Below, in pieces: positions 26,988 through 36,425 of a stretch of 64,000 nt of DNA. Within the stretch, counting starts at the first letter, position 1. Each line of letters starts with the position of its first letter. The DNA lies in the NCBI RefSeq assembly GCF_009720625.1, contig NZ_CP046266.1:1745501-1809500 (forward strand). The letters run 5' to 3'. The position numbers and the translations under genes are program-made. The notes under the pieces are model-generated. The model was not told the DNA's origin. It worked only from the letters and a program-made list of their open reading frames with translations, and made no database searches. Source of the stretch: Metabacillus sediminilitoris (GTDB lineage Bacteria; Bacillota; Bacilli; Bacillales; Bacillaceae).

Positions 26988-27402
26988 CTGTAAAAAAGGA
27001 CGTCTTTAAGGCTTGTGAACAAATCCTTTTAAAACGTGAAGCAACGCTCGCTAAGTATAGGACGCTTTATTATATGGTGCGTTCAACAACCTTAATCAGC
27101 GCTTGTAAGAACTCTTTTTATTTTTCTAAAGTTGGAGAATGTGTTGCCTAGTCAATTAAGATTAATTTTTTTATCGGGAGCCGTTATTTTTTGAAAATAA
27201 ACAATACCATGTACGGCAAGGGATCTGCCAACCATTTTCACCATAAATAAAATACATAGGCACACTATCTATCTTGCAAAGGATAATCATATATAGAGTA
27301 ATCAACCATTTCTGAGTAAAGACCGTCTAGTAACTTGACACTGATGTTGCGTGCTTCCAAATCTTCTGGAATGAACATTATGTTTTATTTCTTCAACATT
27401 TT
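26988..27402. other. Intergenic region with possible hydrolase debris
   Basis: There is no intact gene. On the minus strand, 27180-27375 can be read as EDLEARNISVKLLDGLYSEM, then a stop, then a segment like VPMYFIYGENGW, which resembles the C-terminal part of an alpha/beta hydrolase. Its neighbour at 27403 is the middle of such a protein on the plus strand. Confidence 0.3.
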
Positions 27403-27733
27403 TTGAACATTATAGTTTGCCATTACTATTTGAAAAAGAAATATCACAAAGATAAAATCGGCATTTTAGCCCATTCTTGGGGCACAGTCATTGGGTCAAT
27501 CTATGCCAATCAATATTCAGCGGATGTCGCCTTTTATATTGGTGTAGGCCAAGTAATTGATCCTATCCAAGATGAAGATATTGGCTATAAGAAACCATCC
27601 GCAGACTCGAAGAAATAGAAGATGAAAATGGTATGAAACGGATGAACGAGCTTGGTGATTATCCAGGTAATAACGCTTCAGTTATTTTAGACAAAATGGT
27701 CATTGTACGTGAAATGCAAGCACAGCTTGGGAA
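27403..27733 (+). pseudogene. Alpha/beta hydrolase fragment
   Basis: The middle of an alpha/beta-hydrolase: the nucleophile elbow AHSWGTVIG is preceded by a strand (KIGIL) and followed by AFYIGVGQVIDPIQDEDIGY. Both ends are missing, and a frame change near 27600 continues as IEDENGMKRMNELGDYPG. It ends abruptly against the antiporter gene. It is not expected to make an active enzyme. Confidence 0.6.
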
Positions 27734-27734
27734 C

Positions 27735-29165
27735 TTAAACAACAAAGAAACCAAAGATAAGATAGAAAATAATCGCGATGACGCCGCCAATTATGGAGAT
27801 TTTTAATTTATAGCGAGCATACTCGACAAGCGGCATATCTAATATGGATGCGGTTGTAATGGTTGTATCACCCAATGGGGATGCTAATGCACCAAATGCG
27901 CCGCTTGCAAATACCGCACCAACGGTTAACGGAATTGAGGCTCCGGTAGAAACAGCTAATGTCATTCCTAAAGGCATAAACAACCCCCATGTTCCCCAAG
28001 ATGATCCAATGAAGTAACCGACGATTGAACCGATAAGAAAAATGGTTGCGGGGGTCATGGAAGCTGGCAGGAAAGCTCCTAATGTTGAGCTAATAAAGGC
28101 TGAAAAACCCAGCTCTTCAGCAGAAAGTGTAAGTGCCCATATTAGGACAAGCAGGCTGATCGCCTCCATCATTTGATTTCCGCCATCATAAAAATGGTAT
28201 AAGATTTCATCTAGTTTTTGTTTGCGAATAATGTAGAAAACAAATGAAAATATAATCGTGATGAAAACGGCCAAGAGCATAACAAATGTCGCGTCAGCTT
28301 GAGAAAAAGCTGCAAAGATCGTCTGTGCGCCTCTAGCTGTACCGTCCTGCCATAAAAGAAATAAAGATAGACTTAGAAGTAAGATAACAGGAATAATTAA
28401 ATGCCATGGCTGGGCTTTTACTAGAGATAACTCACGTTTTATCCCAATCCGGTGAAATTCATGTTCTTGCTCTTCCATTTGTACAAGATCCACTTTCTTG
28501 TTAGCGGTGGTTGTTTTTTTGCGAGGATTCCAGACTGTTTGAATAATGCCGATTACCAGCATCACAATCGCAAAAAAGTTGAACAAAATGCTTAGGAGAA
28601 AGACTTCATATGGAGACAAATCCAACCCAAGCTCTTGAATCCCGCCTTCTACTAAAGAGACCATAAAGCCAACAAACGCTGTAGCTACAGGCAAAAGAAC
28701 AATGACTGACTCTGTTGAAATATCGAGCGTGAGCCCAACTTTTTGCTTTGATAGATTCATTTTTTTGATCAGTGATTTCACGATCGGACCGACCATCATA
28801 ATCCGAAACATCGGCATCATAAATGTAAAAGGGAGAGTCAGCCAGATCAGACCGAGCAGACCCCGTTCTGATTTAATCTTCGTGCCGACCCATTCAGAAA
28901 AGCCTTTAATCCCGCCTGATATATTCATCATCCCGACAAGACCGCCAAATAAATAAAGGAACCCAATGATATTGATATTTGTTTCATCTGATAATGTTGT
29001 GACGATATATGATACGGATTGTTGTGCCCCTGTTAATAAATTTGCTGTTACAATCAATGAGCCCACAACGAGTCCTAAAACAAGACCGGGTAAAATATTT
29101 TTAAGCCATATCGACATTGAAATAACAATAAGAAATGGTAACAGAGAAAGCCAGGTATGTTCCAA
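27735..29165 (-). CDS. Na+/H+ antiporter NhaC family protein
   Basis: A 476-residue permease with about 12 membrane segments. The C-terminal half holds GSSWGTWGLFMPLG and ASPLGDTTITTAS, the two NhaC-family signatures. Family members exchange Na+ for protons or organic acids (NhaC, MleN); substrate here is unknown. TTG 29165 is chosen because AAGGAGG lies 8 nt upstream; the longer ORF would place that RBS inside the gene. It faces away from the peptide cluster that follows, and there is no evidence that it exports the peptide. Confidence 0.8.
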   Translation of the reverse strand: MEHTWLSLLPFLIVISMSIWLKNILPGLVLGLVVGSLIVTANLLTGAQQSVSYIVTTLSDETNINIIGFLYLFGGLVGMMNISGGIKGFSEWVGTKIKSERGLLGLIWLTLPFTFMMPMFRIMMVGPIVKSLIKKMNLSKQKVGLTLDISTESVIVLLPVATAFVGFMVSLVEGGIQELGLDLSPYEVFLLSILFNFFAIVMLVIGIIQTVWNPRKKTTTANKKVDLVQMEEQEHEFHRIGIKRELSLVKAQPWHLIIPVILLLSLSLFLLWQDGTARGAQTIFAAFSQADATFVMLLAVFITIIFSFVFYIIRKQKLDEILYHFYDGGNQMMEAISLLVLIWALTLSAEELGFSAFISSTLGAFLPASMTPATIFLIGSIVGYFIGSSWGTWGLFMPLGMTLAVSTGASIPLTVGAVFASGAFGALASPLGDTTITTASILDMPLVEYARYKLKISIIGGVIAIIFYLIFGFFVV

Positions 29166-29497
29166 AATCCATTCCTCCTTCAACTGTTTCAGTTTTTCCC
29201 TTCTTAGCTTTCTTCATTCAATGAATGATTTTAAATTTTCCATTAATGATTTAGATCAAAGTAATAACATGAAATCGCTATGCTCAGTAGTGTAACTTTA
29301 TGTAGTTGGTAAATTGAAAAATCCGGTTTCTACATTTTTTAAATAATAGTTATTTGAATCAGTCACTTTGCCCAAGCAGCGTACATATCTTTAGGGTGAG
29401 AGTATTAGAATTTAGCTTTTGTCCTTGATTGATCAGTTGTTGTCCCTTTTTATTTTGCTGCTGTACCTTGTGAATTTAAAATATGGAGGTTTTGAAA
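29166..29497. other. Divergent promoter region, antiporter and TOMM precursor
   Basis: 332 bp without a gene. It must hold the promoters of both the NhaC gene and the precursor gene. I see no clear operator or consensus promoter. Confidence 0.4.
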
Positions 29498-29791
29498 ATG
29501 ACTAATTTCCAGAATGATCTACAATCGTTGAATGTTGGTGATTTCCAGGCAAACGAGGCTATTCCTTGGGATCCAAATCAATACTATGCTGATCAAGATA
29601 GACAATTTGGGGTAGGCTTCGGTTTTTTCCGATGTTTTAATTGTTTTCACTGCTTTAATTGTTTCAATTGTTTCCGTTGCTTTAATTGCTTCCGTTGCCA
29701 TAACTGTTTTCATAATTGTTTTCATAATTGTTTTCATAATTGTGGTAATTGCGGCGGTCGATGTGGTGGCGGCGGCCGTTGCGGTGGTTGA
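29498..29791 (+). CDS. TOMM precursor peptide (heterocycloanthracin/sonorensin-like)
   Basis: A 97-residue ribosomal peptide. The leader (residues 1-44, MTNFQNDLQSLNVGDFQ, then WDPNQYYADQ) is acidic and cysteine-free. The core has 15 cysteines: nine at exact three-residue spacing (46 to 70, as CFN, CFH and CFR units), three more at four-residue spacing (74, 78 and 82, CFHN units), then 85, 89 and 95 in a Gly-rich tail with GGR spacers. It has no Ser or Thr in the core, so cyclodehydration would give thiazoles only. Leader and layout match the heterocycloanthracin/sonorensin family, but the Phe-rich CFx array is not one I know. ATG 29498 follows TGGAGG. YcaO/SagB-type genes lie downstream. Confidence 0.88.
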   Translation: MTNFQNDLQSLNVGDFQANEAIPWDPNQYYADQDRQFGVGFGFFRCFNCFHCFNCFNCFRCFNCFRCHNCFHNCFHNCFHNCGNCGGRCGGGGRCGG

Positions 29792-29812
29792 TCATTTTAA
29801 CAATGGAGATGA

Positions 29813-29841
29813 GCCTCTGCAAAAGTTGCAGGGGCATTTCT
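29813..29841 (+). terminator. Hairpin between precursor and modification genes
   Basis: The stem GCCTCTGCAA / TTGCAGGGGC has one wobble and a short T-run. It probably works as a partial terminator that makes precursor mRNA exceed enzyme mRNA. Confidence 0.7.
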
Positions 29842-29940
29842 CCATAAGATTAGACATAAGAGACAAATTAGGATACATAGGATGATAGTGAAAACTTATG
29901 CTTTTAGTTAGAGGACAGTTTACGGATAAGGAGGATCGGA

Positions 29941-31899
29941 ATGACAAAATTGAACCCTTCTATGCGTTTGAAAGTGAAAAGGGACACTTTTTTTCTCCCT
30001 GATCCAAACAACGGTGTGTATTTTCGAAATAATGTCAGTTCATTTCATATGAAAGGCAGCACGATCGATCAATGGGTTGAAAAGCTAATACCTATGTTCA
30101 ATGGGGAGTACACCTTGGGGAATTTGACAGATGGATTGCCGGGTCCATATCGAGATAGGGTGTATGAAATTGCAGAAGTGCTGTATCGAAACGGGTATGT
30201 ACATGATGTAAGTCAAGAAAAACCGCATCATTTGCCGAAACAGATTCTTACTAAGTATGCTTCTCAAATTGAATTTTTAGAGAGCTTTGGCGATTCAGGT
30301 GCATACCGTTTTCAAGCCTATCGTCAGGCTAAAGTGTTGGCAATCGGCTCTGGGTCAGTTCTTGTCTCATTGGTTTCTTCATTGCTTCAATCTGGATTGC
30401 CGAAATTTCATGTGCGAATAACGGAATCGGTACCGACGAATCGGAAGCGGATAGAAGAATTAGTCGTACATGCCCGTAAAACGGACCCTGGGGTAGCGGT
30501 AGAGGAGGTCAATCTGCAGCCTGTGGGGGAAAGTTCTTTGCGGGAACTTTTACAGCCGTTCGATTCAATTTTATATGTATCACAGGAAGGTAATGTAGAG
30601 GAATTAACTGCGATTCAGAAGATTTGTAGGGATGAGAAGAAGCTTTTTCTACCTGCTATCTTTCTTGACCATGTAGGGATTGCAGGACCATTAGTGCAGC
30701 CGGACTCTGAAGTGAGCTGGGAGTCAGCGTTGCGCAGTATTCACCAATCTGTATTTCGTCATGATGAGGAAATAGACAATTTCTCATCTACGGCGGGAGC
30801 GATGCTGGTCAATGTGATTGTATTCGAGTTGTTTAAAAAGATTACGAGAGTTTCTGAATCAGAACAACATCATCAAATCTTTCTTCTAAATCAGGATACA
30901 TTAGAAGGGAATTGGCATTCTTTCATGCTTCATCCGCTAGTGACCGGGCGTGTTACAGCTGAATTGGTTCAGGATCTCAATTTGCGGCTTAAAAAAAGTT
31001 CGAGTAATGTTGAGCAAGGTAGATTGCTTCTTTATTTTAGTCAGCTGACATCAAAGGAATCAGGAATTTTTCATATTTTAGATGAGGAAGATTTAAAACA
31101 GCTGCCTTTAGCCCAGTGTCGCGTTCAGGTCGTTGATCCGTTGTCGGAGGGTCCTGCAGAGCTGCTGCCGAGCATCGTTTGTTCAGATATGACACATGAG
31201 ATGGCACGTAAAGAAGCGGGTCTAGCTGGAATTGAAGCTTATGTGTCACGAATGGTCGATCACATCGTTAAAAATCTGCCTCCACAGGAAAAGGTGGAGT
31301 TGAATTTAGTAGATTCTCATCAATTTGTTGGTGTCGGAGCAGGGGAAACATTTGCAGAATGTGTTTGCCGTGGATTGCTGAAATGTTTAACGGAGGTACT
31401 AAGCAACGAACAGGTGGAACAAAAATATAAGGTCTCTCCAGTTCAGTTAAGTGGTGTTGAAGATGAACGTTGCCAGTATTATTTACAAGCACTTACTACG
31501 TTACATGGAGCCCCAATTATCAGTTTAGGGAAGGAAGTTTCTGGCTTCCCAGTGGTATGTATTGGTGTGAATGGGCGCTGGTATCGCCATGTAGATCTTA
31601 CTATAACATTGGCCTTGCAAAAAGCGTTACAGCAGGCGCTTATGAATGAAAATAAACAATTCCTTCAGATACAACCTTTAGAGGATTCATCTGTATTGCA
31701 GGCAGATAAGGTACCGCAACATCTTGTTATTCGTTCGTGTGAAAACATCTCACAACCAGAAATTTTACAGTCCGCAATACAAGTCTTGAAACAGAACCGA
31801 AAACAGTTATTGGTTTTCGAACTAGGATTGGAACAAATTTTTAATAAAGAACTATTAGGTGTGTGTGGGATATTGTTACGAGAGGAGGGATCGCGGTGA
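29941..31899 (+). CDS. Thiazole-containing bacteriocin maturation protein (ThiF-like)
   Basis: A 652-residue protein that fits the 'putative thiazole-containing bacteriocin maturation protein' family found only in heterocycloanthracin-type clusters. An N-terminal region (about residues 1-100) resembles a leader-binding/peptide-recognition domain; a Rossmann-like segment follows (KVLAIGSGSVLVSLVSSLLQ, near residue 121), related to ThiF/E1 proteins but lacking an obvious adenylation cysteine site. The C-terminal half is of unknown fold. It likely binds the precursor leader and presents it to the YcaO protein. RBS AAGGAGG. It overlaps the next gene by 4 bp. Confidence 0.8.
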   Translation: MTKLNPSMRLKVKRDTFFLPDPNNGVYFRNNVSSFHMKGSTIDQWVEKLIPMFNGEYTLGNLTDGLPGPYRDRVYEIAEVLYRNGYVHDVSQEKPHHLPKQILTKYASQIEFLESFGDSGAYRFQAYRQAKVLAIGSGSVLVSLVSSLLQSGLPKFHVRITESVPTNRKRIEELVVHARKTDPGVAVEEVNLQPVGESSLRELLQPFDSILYVSQEGNVEELTAIQKICRDEKKLFLPAIFLDHVGIAGPLVQPDSEVSWESALRSIHQSVFRHDEEIDNFSSTAGAMLVNVIVFELFKKITRVSESEQHHQIFLLNQDTLEGNWHSFMLHPLVTGRVTAELVQDLNLRLKKSSSNVEQGRLLLYFSQLTSKESGIFHILDEEDLKQLPLAQCRVQVVDPLSEGPAELLPSIVCSDMTHEMARKEAGLAGIEAYVSRMVDHIVKNLPPQEKVELNLVDSHQFVGVGAGETFAECVCRGLLKCLTEVLSNEQVEQKYKVSPVQLSGVEDERCQYYLQALTTLHGAPIISLGKEVSGFPVVCIGVNGRWYRHVDLTITLALQKALQQALMNENKQFLQIQPLEDSSVLQADKVPQHLVIRSCENISQPEILQSAIQVLKQNRKQLLVFELGLEQIFNKELLGVCGILLREEGSR

Positions 31900-33836
31900 G
31901 TGCTATCGTAGGGATTGTCGGAGAAGGTTTGTTAGCGGACTATGTTCGTGATGAACTGGCCTCTCAATACCAGGTTGTTCGACAAACTGATTTCGAGGCA
32001 GATGTACCTAAAGGGGCCGATATCGTTCTTGTCCTGCACGATACCTGGAATCCCTCCATTCATCAAACAGCGGAAGAGGTGTTACGTAGAGCTGGCATTC
32101 CTTGGCTGCGCGGTTTCGTATCATTTGGAGAAGGAGTAATTGGACCGCTCGTTCGTCCAAACACACAAGGGTGCTCGCGATGTGCGGACTTACGGCATCT
32201 CATGGCAGGCCGCGACCGAAATGAGATGTGGCAATTGCAACAGAGTCTAACCGAAACCTCAAGAAAGTCGCCAGACCCTTGGGCATCAAGGATAGGGCTT
32301 TTGCAGATCAGCCATGTGCTAACGGAGGAGGTACAAAGGAGTTTACAAGGTGAACACGTCCACTCAGAAGGACGTGTATGTATCATTAATTTGAAAGCAT
32401 TAAAGAGTTCATGGCATACAATTCTCCCTGACTCAGTATGCCCTGTTTGCAGTCAAATACCTGACGATTCAAAGGGTTTGGCCCAAATTAAACTGAAACG
32501 GAGTCCAAAAATCCCCGGCAGTTTCCGCTGTCGTTCGTTGGATGAGCTAAAGAAGGTTCTAGCCAAAGACTATCTTGATCACCGAACTGGTATTTTTAAT
32601 GGGAAAATGGTTGATCTTATCCCTCCATTTGCTGATGTTGGTGTGAATTTGCCTTTATTTGCAGGGGATGAGGGTGTAGCAGGCCGCACTCATTCATACG
32701 CATTAAGTGAATTAACTGCCATACTGGAAGGATTGGAAAGGGCCTGTGGTATGACACCGCGTGGAAAAAGGACAGTGGTCAAAGATAGTTACCGTAACTT
32801 AAAAGATCAAGCCCTCAATCCAATCACAGTAGGAGTGCATGCAAAGGAACAGTATGCTCGAGCTGATTTTCCATTTGAACAGTTTCATCCTGATAAAAAG
32901 ATGAATTGGGTATGGGGCTATTCGTTTTTGCAAGAGCGTCCCATTTTGGTTCCAGAGCTTCTTTCCTATTATAGCTTGGGATGCGGACAGGGATTTGTCT
33001 ATGAAACTTCGAATGGGTGCGCATTAGGCGGAAGTTTGGAGGAAGCGATTTTTTATGGGATTTTAGAGGTCGTGGAACGTGATTCATTCTTGATGACTTG
33101 GTATGCAGAGCTGCCTCTGCCTCGACTTGATCCTTATTCGGCTAATGACAAGGAATTGGAGTTGATGATCGACCGTGTACGGGCGGTTGCCGGGTATGAT
33201 CTGTATTTTTGTAATGCAACAATGGAAAACAGGATTCCAAGTGTATGGGCGATTGCAAAGAACAGGAAGGAAAAAGGATTGAATATCATCTGTGCAGCAG
33301 GATCTCATCTCGATCCAGTCCGGGCGGTAAAAAGCTCGGTTCACGAGCTGGCTGCTATGATGCTGACGCTTGATGAGAAATTAGAGACGAATAAAGATGA
33401 ATTTATGCGAATGCTGCACGATTCTTCCCTTGTGACGAAGATGGATGATCATGGCATGCTGTACGGTTTGCCGCAAGCGGAAGAACGTCTGCAGTTTTTG
33501 CTGGACAACAATCGTCCACTGCGTACATTTGATGAAGAATTCAAATGGAAGTCAAAGCATGAAGATCTGACTGATGATCTGCAGGATATCCTTCAGGAGT
33601 TTCGCAGATTGAACCTCGATGTCATTGTCGTAGATCAGTCGACATCAGAAACAAAACGAAATGGACTGCATTGCGTGAAAGTGCTGATTCCGGGAATGCT
33701 GCCGATGACATTCGGACATCATCTTACTAGAGTAACAGGGCTTGAGAGGGTGCTGCGGGTACCAATGGAACTTGGGTATACGAAGCAGCCGTTGACAATG
33801 GAACAGCTCAATCGACATCCACATCCGTTTCCATAA
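31896..33836 (+). CDS. TOMM cyclodehydratase, SagD-type YcaO protein
   Basis: A 646-residue fused cyclodehydratase. The first third is an E1-like domain (IVGIVGEGLLADYVRDEL at the N-terminus) with two CxxC pairs, GCSRCADL and CPVCSQI, which bind structural zinc. The YcaO domain follows, with AGRTHSYALSELTAILEGLERACG and GGSLEEAIFYGILEVVERDS for ATP/Mg2+ binding. The C-terminus is proline-rich (RHPHPFP), as in active YcaO cyclodehydratases. It would convert core cysteines to thiazolines using ATP. GTG 31896 follows GAGGAGGG and overlaps the upstream gene by 4 bp. Confidence 0.9.
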   Translation: MSAIVGIVGEGLLADYVRDELASQYQVVRQTDFEADVPKGADIVLVLHDTWNPSIHQTAEEVLRRAGIPWLRGFVSFGEGVIGPLVRPNTQGCSRCADLRHLMAGRDRNEMWQLQQSLTETSRKSPDPWASRIGLLQISHVLTEEVQRSLQGEHVHSEGRVCIINLKALKSSWHTILPDSVCPVCSQIPDDSKGLAQIKLKRSPKIPGSFRCRSLDELKKVLAKDYLDHRTGIFNGKMVDLIPPFADVGVNLPLFAGDEGVAGRTHSYALSELTAILEGLERACGMTPRGKRTVVKDSYRNLKDQALNPITVGVHAKEQYARADFPFEQFHPDKKMNWVWGYSFLQERPILVPELLSYYSLGCGQGFVYETSNGCALGGSLEEAIFYGILEVVERDSFLMTWYAELPLPRLDPYSANDKELELMIDRVRAVAGYDLYFCNATMENRIPSVWAIAKNRKEKGLNIICAAGSHLDPVRAVKSSVHELAAMMLTLDEKLETNKDEFMRMLHDSSLVTKMDDHGMLYGLPQAEERLQFLLDNNRPLRTFDEEFKWKSKHEDLTDDLQDILQEFRRLNLDVIVVDQSTSETKRNGLHCVKVLIPGMLPMTFGHHLTRVTGLERVLRVPMELGYTKQPLTMEQLNRHPHPFP

Positions 33837-33857
33837 TGGTAACGAGGAGGTAGGAGG

Positions 33858-35423
33858 ATGGGTCTAGATACCTTTTTGCACAATTTACATTTTGACATTG
33901 ACAAGGTAAGCCCGCCGGACTGGGAAGTGGATTGGGATGATGCACCTCTCCCTTATAAGCTCTACCGCGGCTTGCCTGTTTTTCCATTATCTCTGGAAGT
34001 TCCGCTGTCGCTTGAAGAATGGGAAGGACCGGCAATGCCTAACCTTCGGAAAATCGGTCATTTTCTCTGGTATGTATTTGGTCTAACTCAATTTTCCCAG
34101 ACAGCCTTTACCTCCACAGAAGAAGTGCCGGAACTCATGCAGTCGAGTCGGCGGTTTGTTCCTTCAGGTGGGGCGTTGTATCCAAGTGAATTGTATGTAT
34201 ATTTGAAGATAGAGGATTTGCCGTTTGGTGTATACCATTATGATGTCGCACACCATCGCCTAGTGTTGCTGCGTGAAGGAAATTTCGATTCATATATAGC
34301 CAGTGCTCTTGGTAATCGCTGTGAGCTATCCAGTAGTTTTGGTGCAGCATTTGTGTCGACAATGTTTTGGAAAAACTACTATAAATACAATAACTTTGCT
34401 TATCGCCTTCAAGGATTGGATGCTGGTGTGCTGATAGGACAGTTGCTCGAGGTCGCGAAACGGTTTGGTTTTGCTTCCGGGGTGTATTTTCAATTTCTTG
34501 ACAAGGCAATCAACCATCTTCTTGGACTATCACAAGAAGAGGAAAGTGTGTATGCTGTTATCCCGCTAACAGTGGAACCGACGAGGTGGTATCCAAATGG
34601 CGGTGGGGAAAATGAACATATTTCAGCAGCCGAATTGAGCAGGGAGTTAAATGTGATTCAGAATCATCACTTCGTACGCTCACAGATCGTCAAAAAGTTT
34701 CCGATGCTAAATAAGATGAATGAAGCATCAATGCTAGAATCAACTCGTTCATTTCAGCCGATTAAGGGGAGAGAGAGTAGGCATAATGACAGTCAATTAA
34801 TCGCTCTCCCGTATGTAAACCGGTTATCCTATGATCTTGCGTCGGCTTGCCGAGAGCGATTTTCACCAGATATGGATTTTGTTCTCGGTAAGGTAACCCA
34901 ATCTCAACTTGCCGTACTGCTGCAAGAGGTGACATCAGCGTTTATGTATCGAAATGACTTGGATGAAGAATATGAAAAGTCTCGTGTTTCACTTTACGGC
35001 TGTTTTTATCATGTTGAAGGCATTCCGGACGGTGCTTATCAATATGACAGTGCTGAACATGCCTTAAGACAAATACAACCCGGCGATCATCGACTCCCTT
35101 TGCAATATGGAATGACGATAGGAAATGTTAACTTGCTCCAAGTTCCGCTCTGCTTCCATGTGGCAGGTGATAAGGATTACTTTAAATCAGAACTGGGGTA
35201 TAGAGGATACAGGATACAACAAATGGAAGCAGGAATGCTCGTACAGCGATTATTGCTAGTATCATCAGCACTTGGAATGGGCGGGCATCCACTTCTCGGG
35301 TTTGATGCGAAATTGTGTGATGAGATTTATCAAATGGACTCGCTGGGGAAAACCAGCCTTATCCAAATCCCGATCGGTCCCTATCGAAACCGTCCGTGGT
35401 TGCAGGGAAGCTTGTTAAGCTAA
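33858..35423 (+). CDS. SagB-type azoline dehydrogenase, tandem nitroreductase fold
   Basis: A 521-residue FMN-dependent dehydrogenase that would oxidise thiazolines to thiazoles. It has two nitroreductase-like halves: the first with SRRFVPSGGALYPSELYVYL (about residues 94-113), the SagB hallmark, and DAGVLIGQLLEVAKRFGF; the second with ASAFMYRND and MEAGMLVQRLLLVSSALGMG. The duplicated form is common in this branch. RBS GAGGAGGTAGGAGG is strong. A terminator follows, so this is the last gene of the cluster. No exporter or immunity gene is evident beside it. Confidence 0.88.
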   Translation: MGLDTFLHNLHFDIDKVSPPDWEVDWDDAPLPYKLYRGLPVFPLSLEVPLSLEEWEGPAMPNLRKIGHFLWYVFGLTQFSQTAFTSTEEVPELMQSSRRFVPSGGALYPSELYVYLKIEDLPFGVYHYDVAHHRLVLLREGNFDSYIASALGNRCELSSSFGAAFVSTMFWKNYYKYNNFAYRLQGLDAGVLIGQLLEVAKRFGFASGVYFQFLDKAINHLLGLSQEEESVYAVIPLTVEPTRWYPNGGGENEHISAAELSRELNVIQNHHFVRSQIVKKFPMLNKMNEASMLESTRSFQPIKGRESRHNDSQLIALPYVNRLSYDLASACRERFSPDMDFVLGKVTQSQLAVLLQEVTSAFMYRNDLDEEYEKSRVSLYGCFYHVEGIPDGAYQYDSAEHALRQIQPGDHRLPLQYGMTIGNVNLLQVPLCFHVAGDKDYFKSELGYRGYRIQQMEAGMLVQRLLLVSSALGMGGHPLLGFDAKLCDEIYQMDSLGKTSLIQIPIGPYRNRPWLQGSLLS

Positions 35424-35509
35424 GTAGAAAAGTATCAGTTTTAGGCTGCTAACCTTAAGGTTCTTGCAACTTTAACTCATAATCTTGCAACGTCACGATA
35501 AAATGACGT

Positions 35510-35540
35510 AACTCACTTTGTTAGAAGTGAGTTTTTTCGT
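35510..35540 (+). terminator. Terminator of the TOMM cluster
   Basis: The stem AACTCACTT / AAGTGAGTT is followed by TTTT. Confidence 0.85.
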
Positions 35541-35639
35541 TTTTTTTATTAAAAAACACACTTTGACATCTACCTGACACATTGATTGATTAAGGTTCAT
35601 ATAGGTTGTTTAATCGAAATTAAAGTGGACCGCAGTCTA

Positions 35640-36136
35640 AATGAAACAGGGAATCTTCAAGCTGGAGATATGACAGGCACTGACGGAAATCCATCTGAAG
35701 GGAATGATCGTTTGGATGGCAGTCAACCAACAATGAATCAAGGAAAGCCTGGAAGTTCTGTTGATGCAAACCTTGTAGCCTATTTAGAAGAAAAGAATAA
35801 TGGTGAGAAATACTTTGTTGCCGTCCCTTCTGCACAAGATGCCTATTCAATATGTTAAACACCGATTATGCCGTGATGGCAATGGGCGGTTTCTCAGGTA
35901 CTGATCCAGCTCTAACGGTAGAAAGACTTGAAAAAATGACTGAAAAGGGTGAAGTGAAATACTTCCTTCTTTCGGGTAATGGCGGACGTCAATCTGAAAC
36001 CGTTAATACTTGGATCCTCGAAAACTGTGAGAAAGTTCCAAGCAGTGAATGGAATTCAGAAACAACAGAAGAAACAAGTGATGAGGCTTCGATTGGAAGA
36101 GGGCAAACATTGTATGTTTATCAAGGAAATCAATAA
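35640..36136 (+). pseudogene. C-terminal remnant of a PMT/ArnT-like glycosyltransferase (YkcB-type)
   Basis: Only the soluble C-terminal domain is left. EEKNNGEKYFVAVPSAQDAYS, then (after a frameshift near 35850) VMAMGGFSGTDPALTVERLE and VKYFLLSGNGG match the C-terminus of YkcB/YycA-type membrane glycosyltransferases. The 500-odd residue membrane part is absent. The remnant sits straight after the TOMM terminator, which suggests that the cluster or another element replaced the rest of the gene. Confidence 0.7.
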
Positions 36137-36149
36137 GCATATTTGAAGA

Positions 36150-36180
36150 ACTGGTTCATTTATAATGGACCAGTTTTTTT
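36150..36180 (+). terminator. Terminator
   Basis: The stem ACTGGTTCAT / ATGGACCAGT is followed by TTTTTTT. Confidence 0.85.
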
Positions 36181-36425
36181 ATTCACAGAGGTCAATCTAT
36201 TTTACTCAGTAAAAATAGATTGGATGAAAGATGACTATGTATCTATAAATTTATTGATGACCAAACTAAAAAATGATAGGGACATTTTGTTAGAATGTGA
36301 AGTCTTATACTTAAATGAACGGGGCAGGATCGGTTTAGAACAGTGGCGAAGAGTGAAACTGAAACCACTGTTCTATTTATTCGTAACTATAGATATAAAT
36401 AAAATGACGAATAGGAGGAGGTTAA

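Noticed and set aside
26484..27009. Long open frames in other frames and strand of the Cys-rich repeat gene
   Set aside because: A 39-bp repeat (multiple of three) keeps several frames open; only the frame at 26508 has an RBS and a terminator.
29519..29737. Antisense ORF through the TOMM precursor
   Set aside because: Shadow of the repetitive Cys/Phe codons; composition is unlike a real protein.
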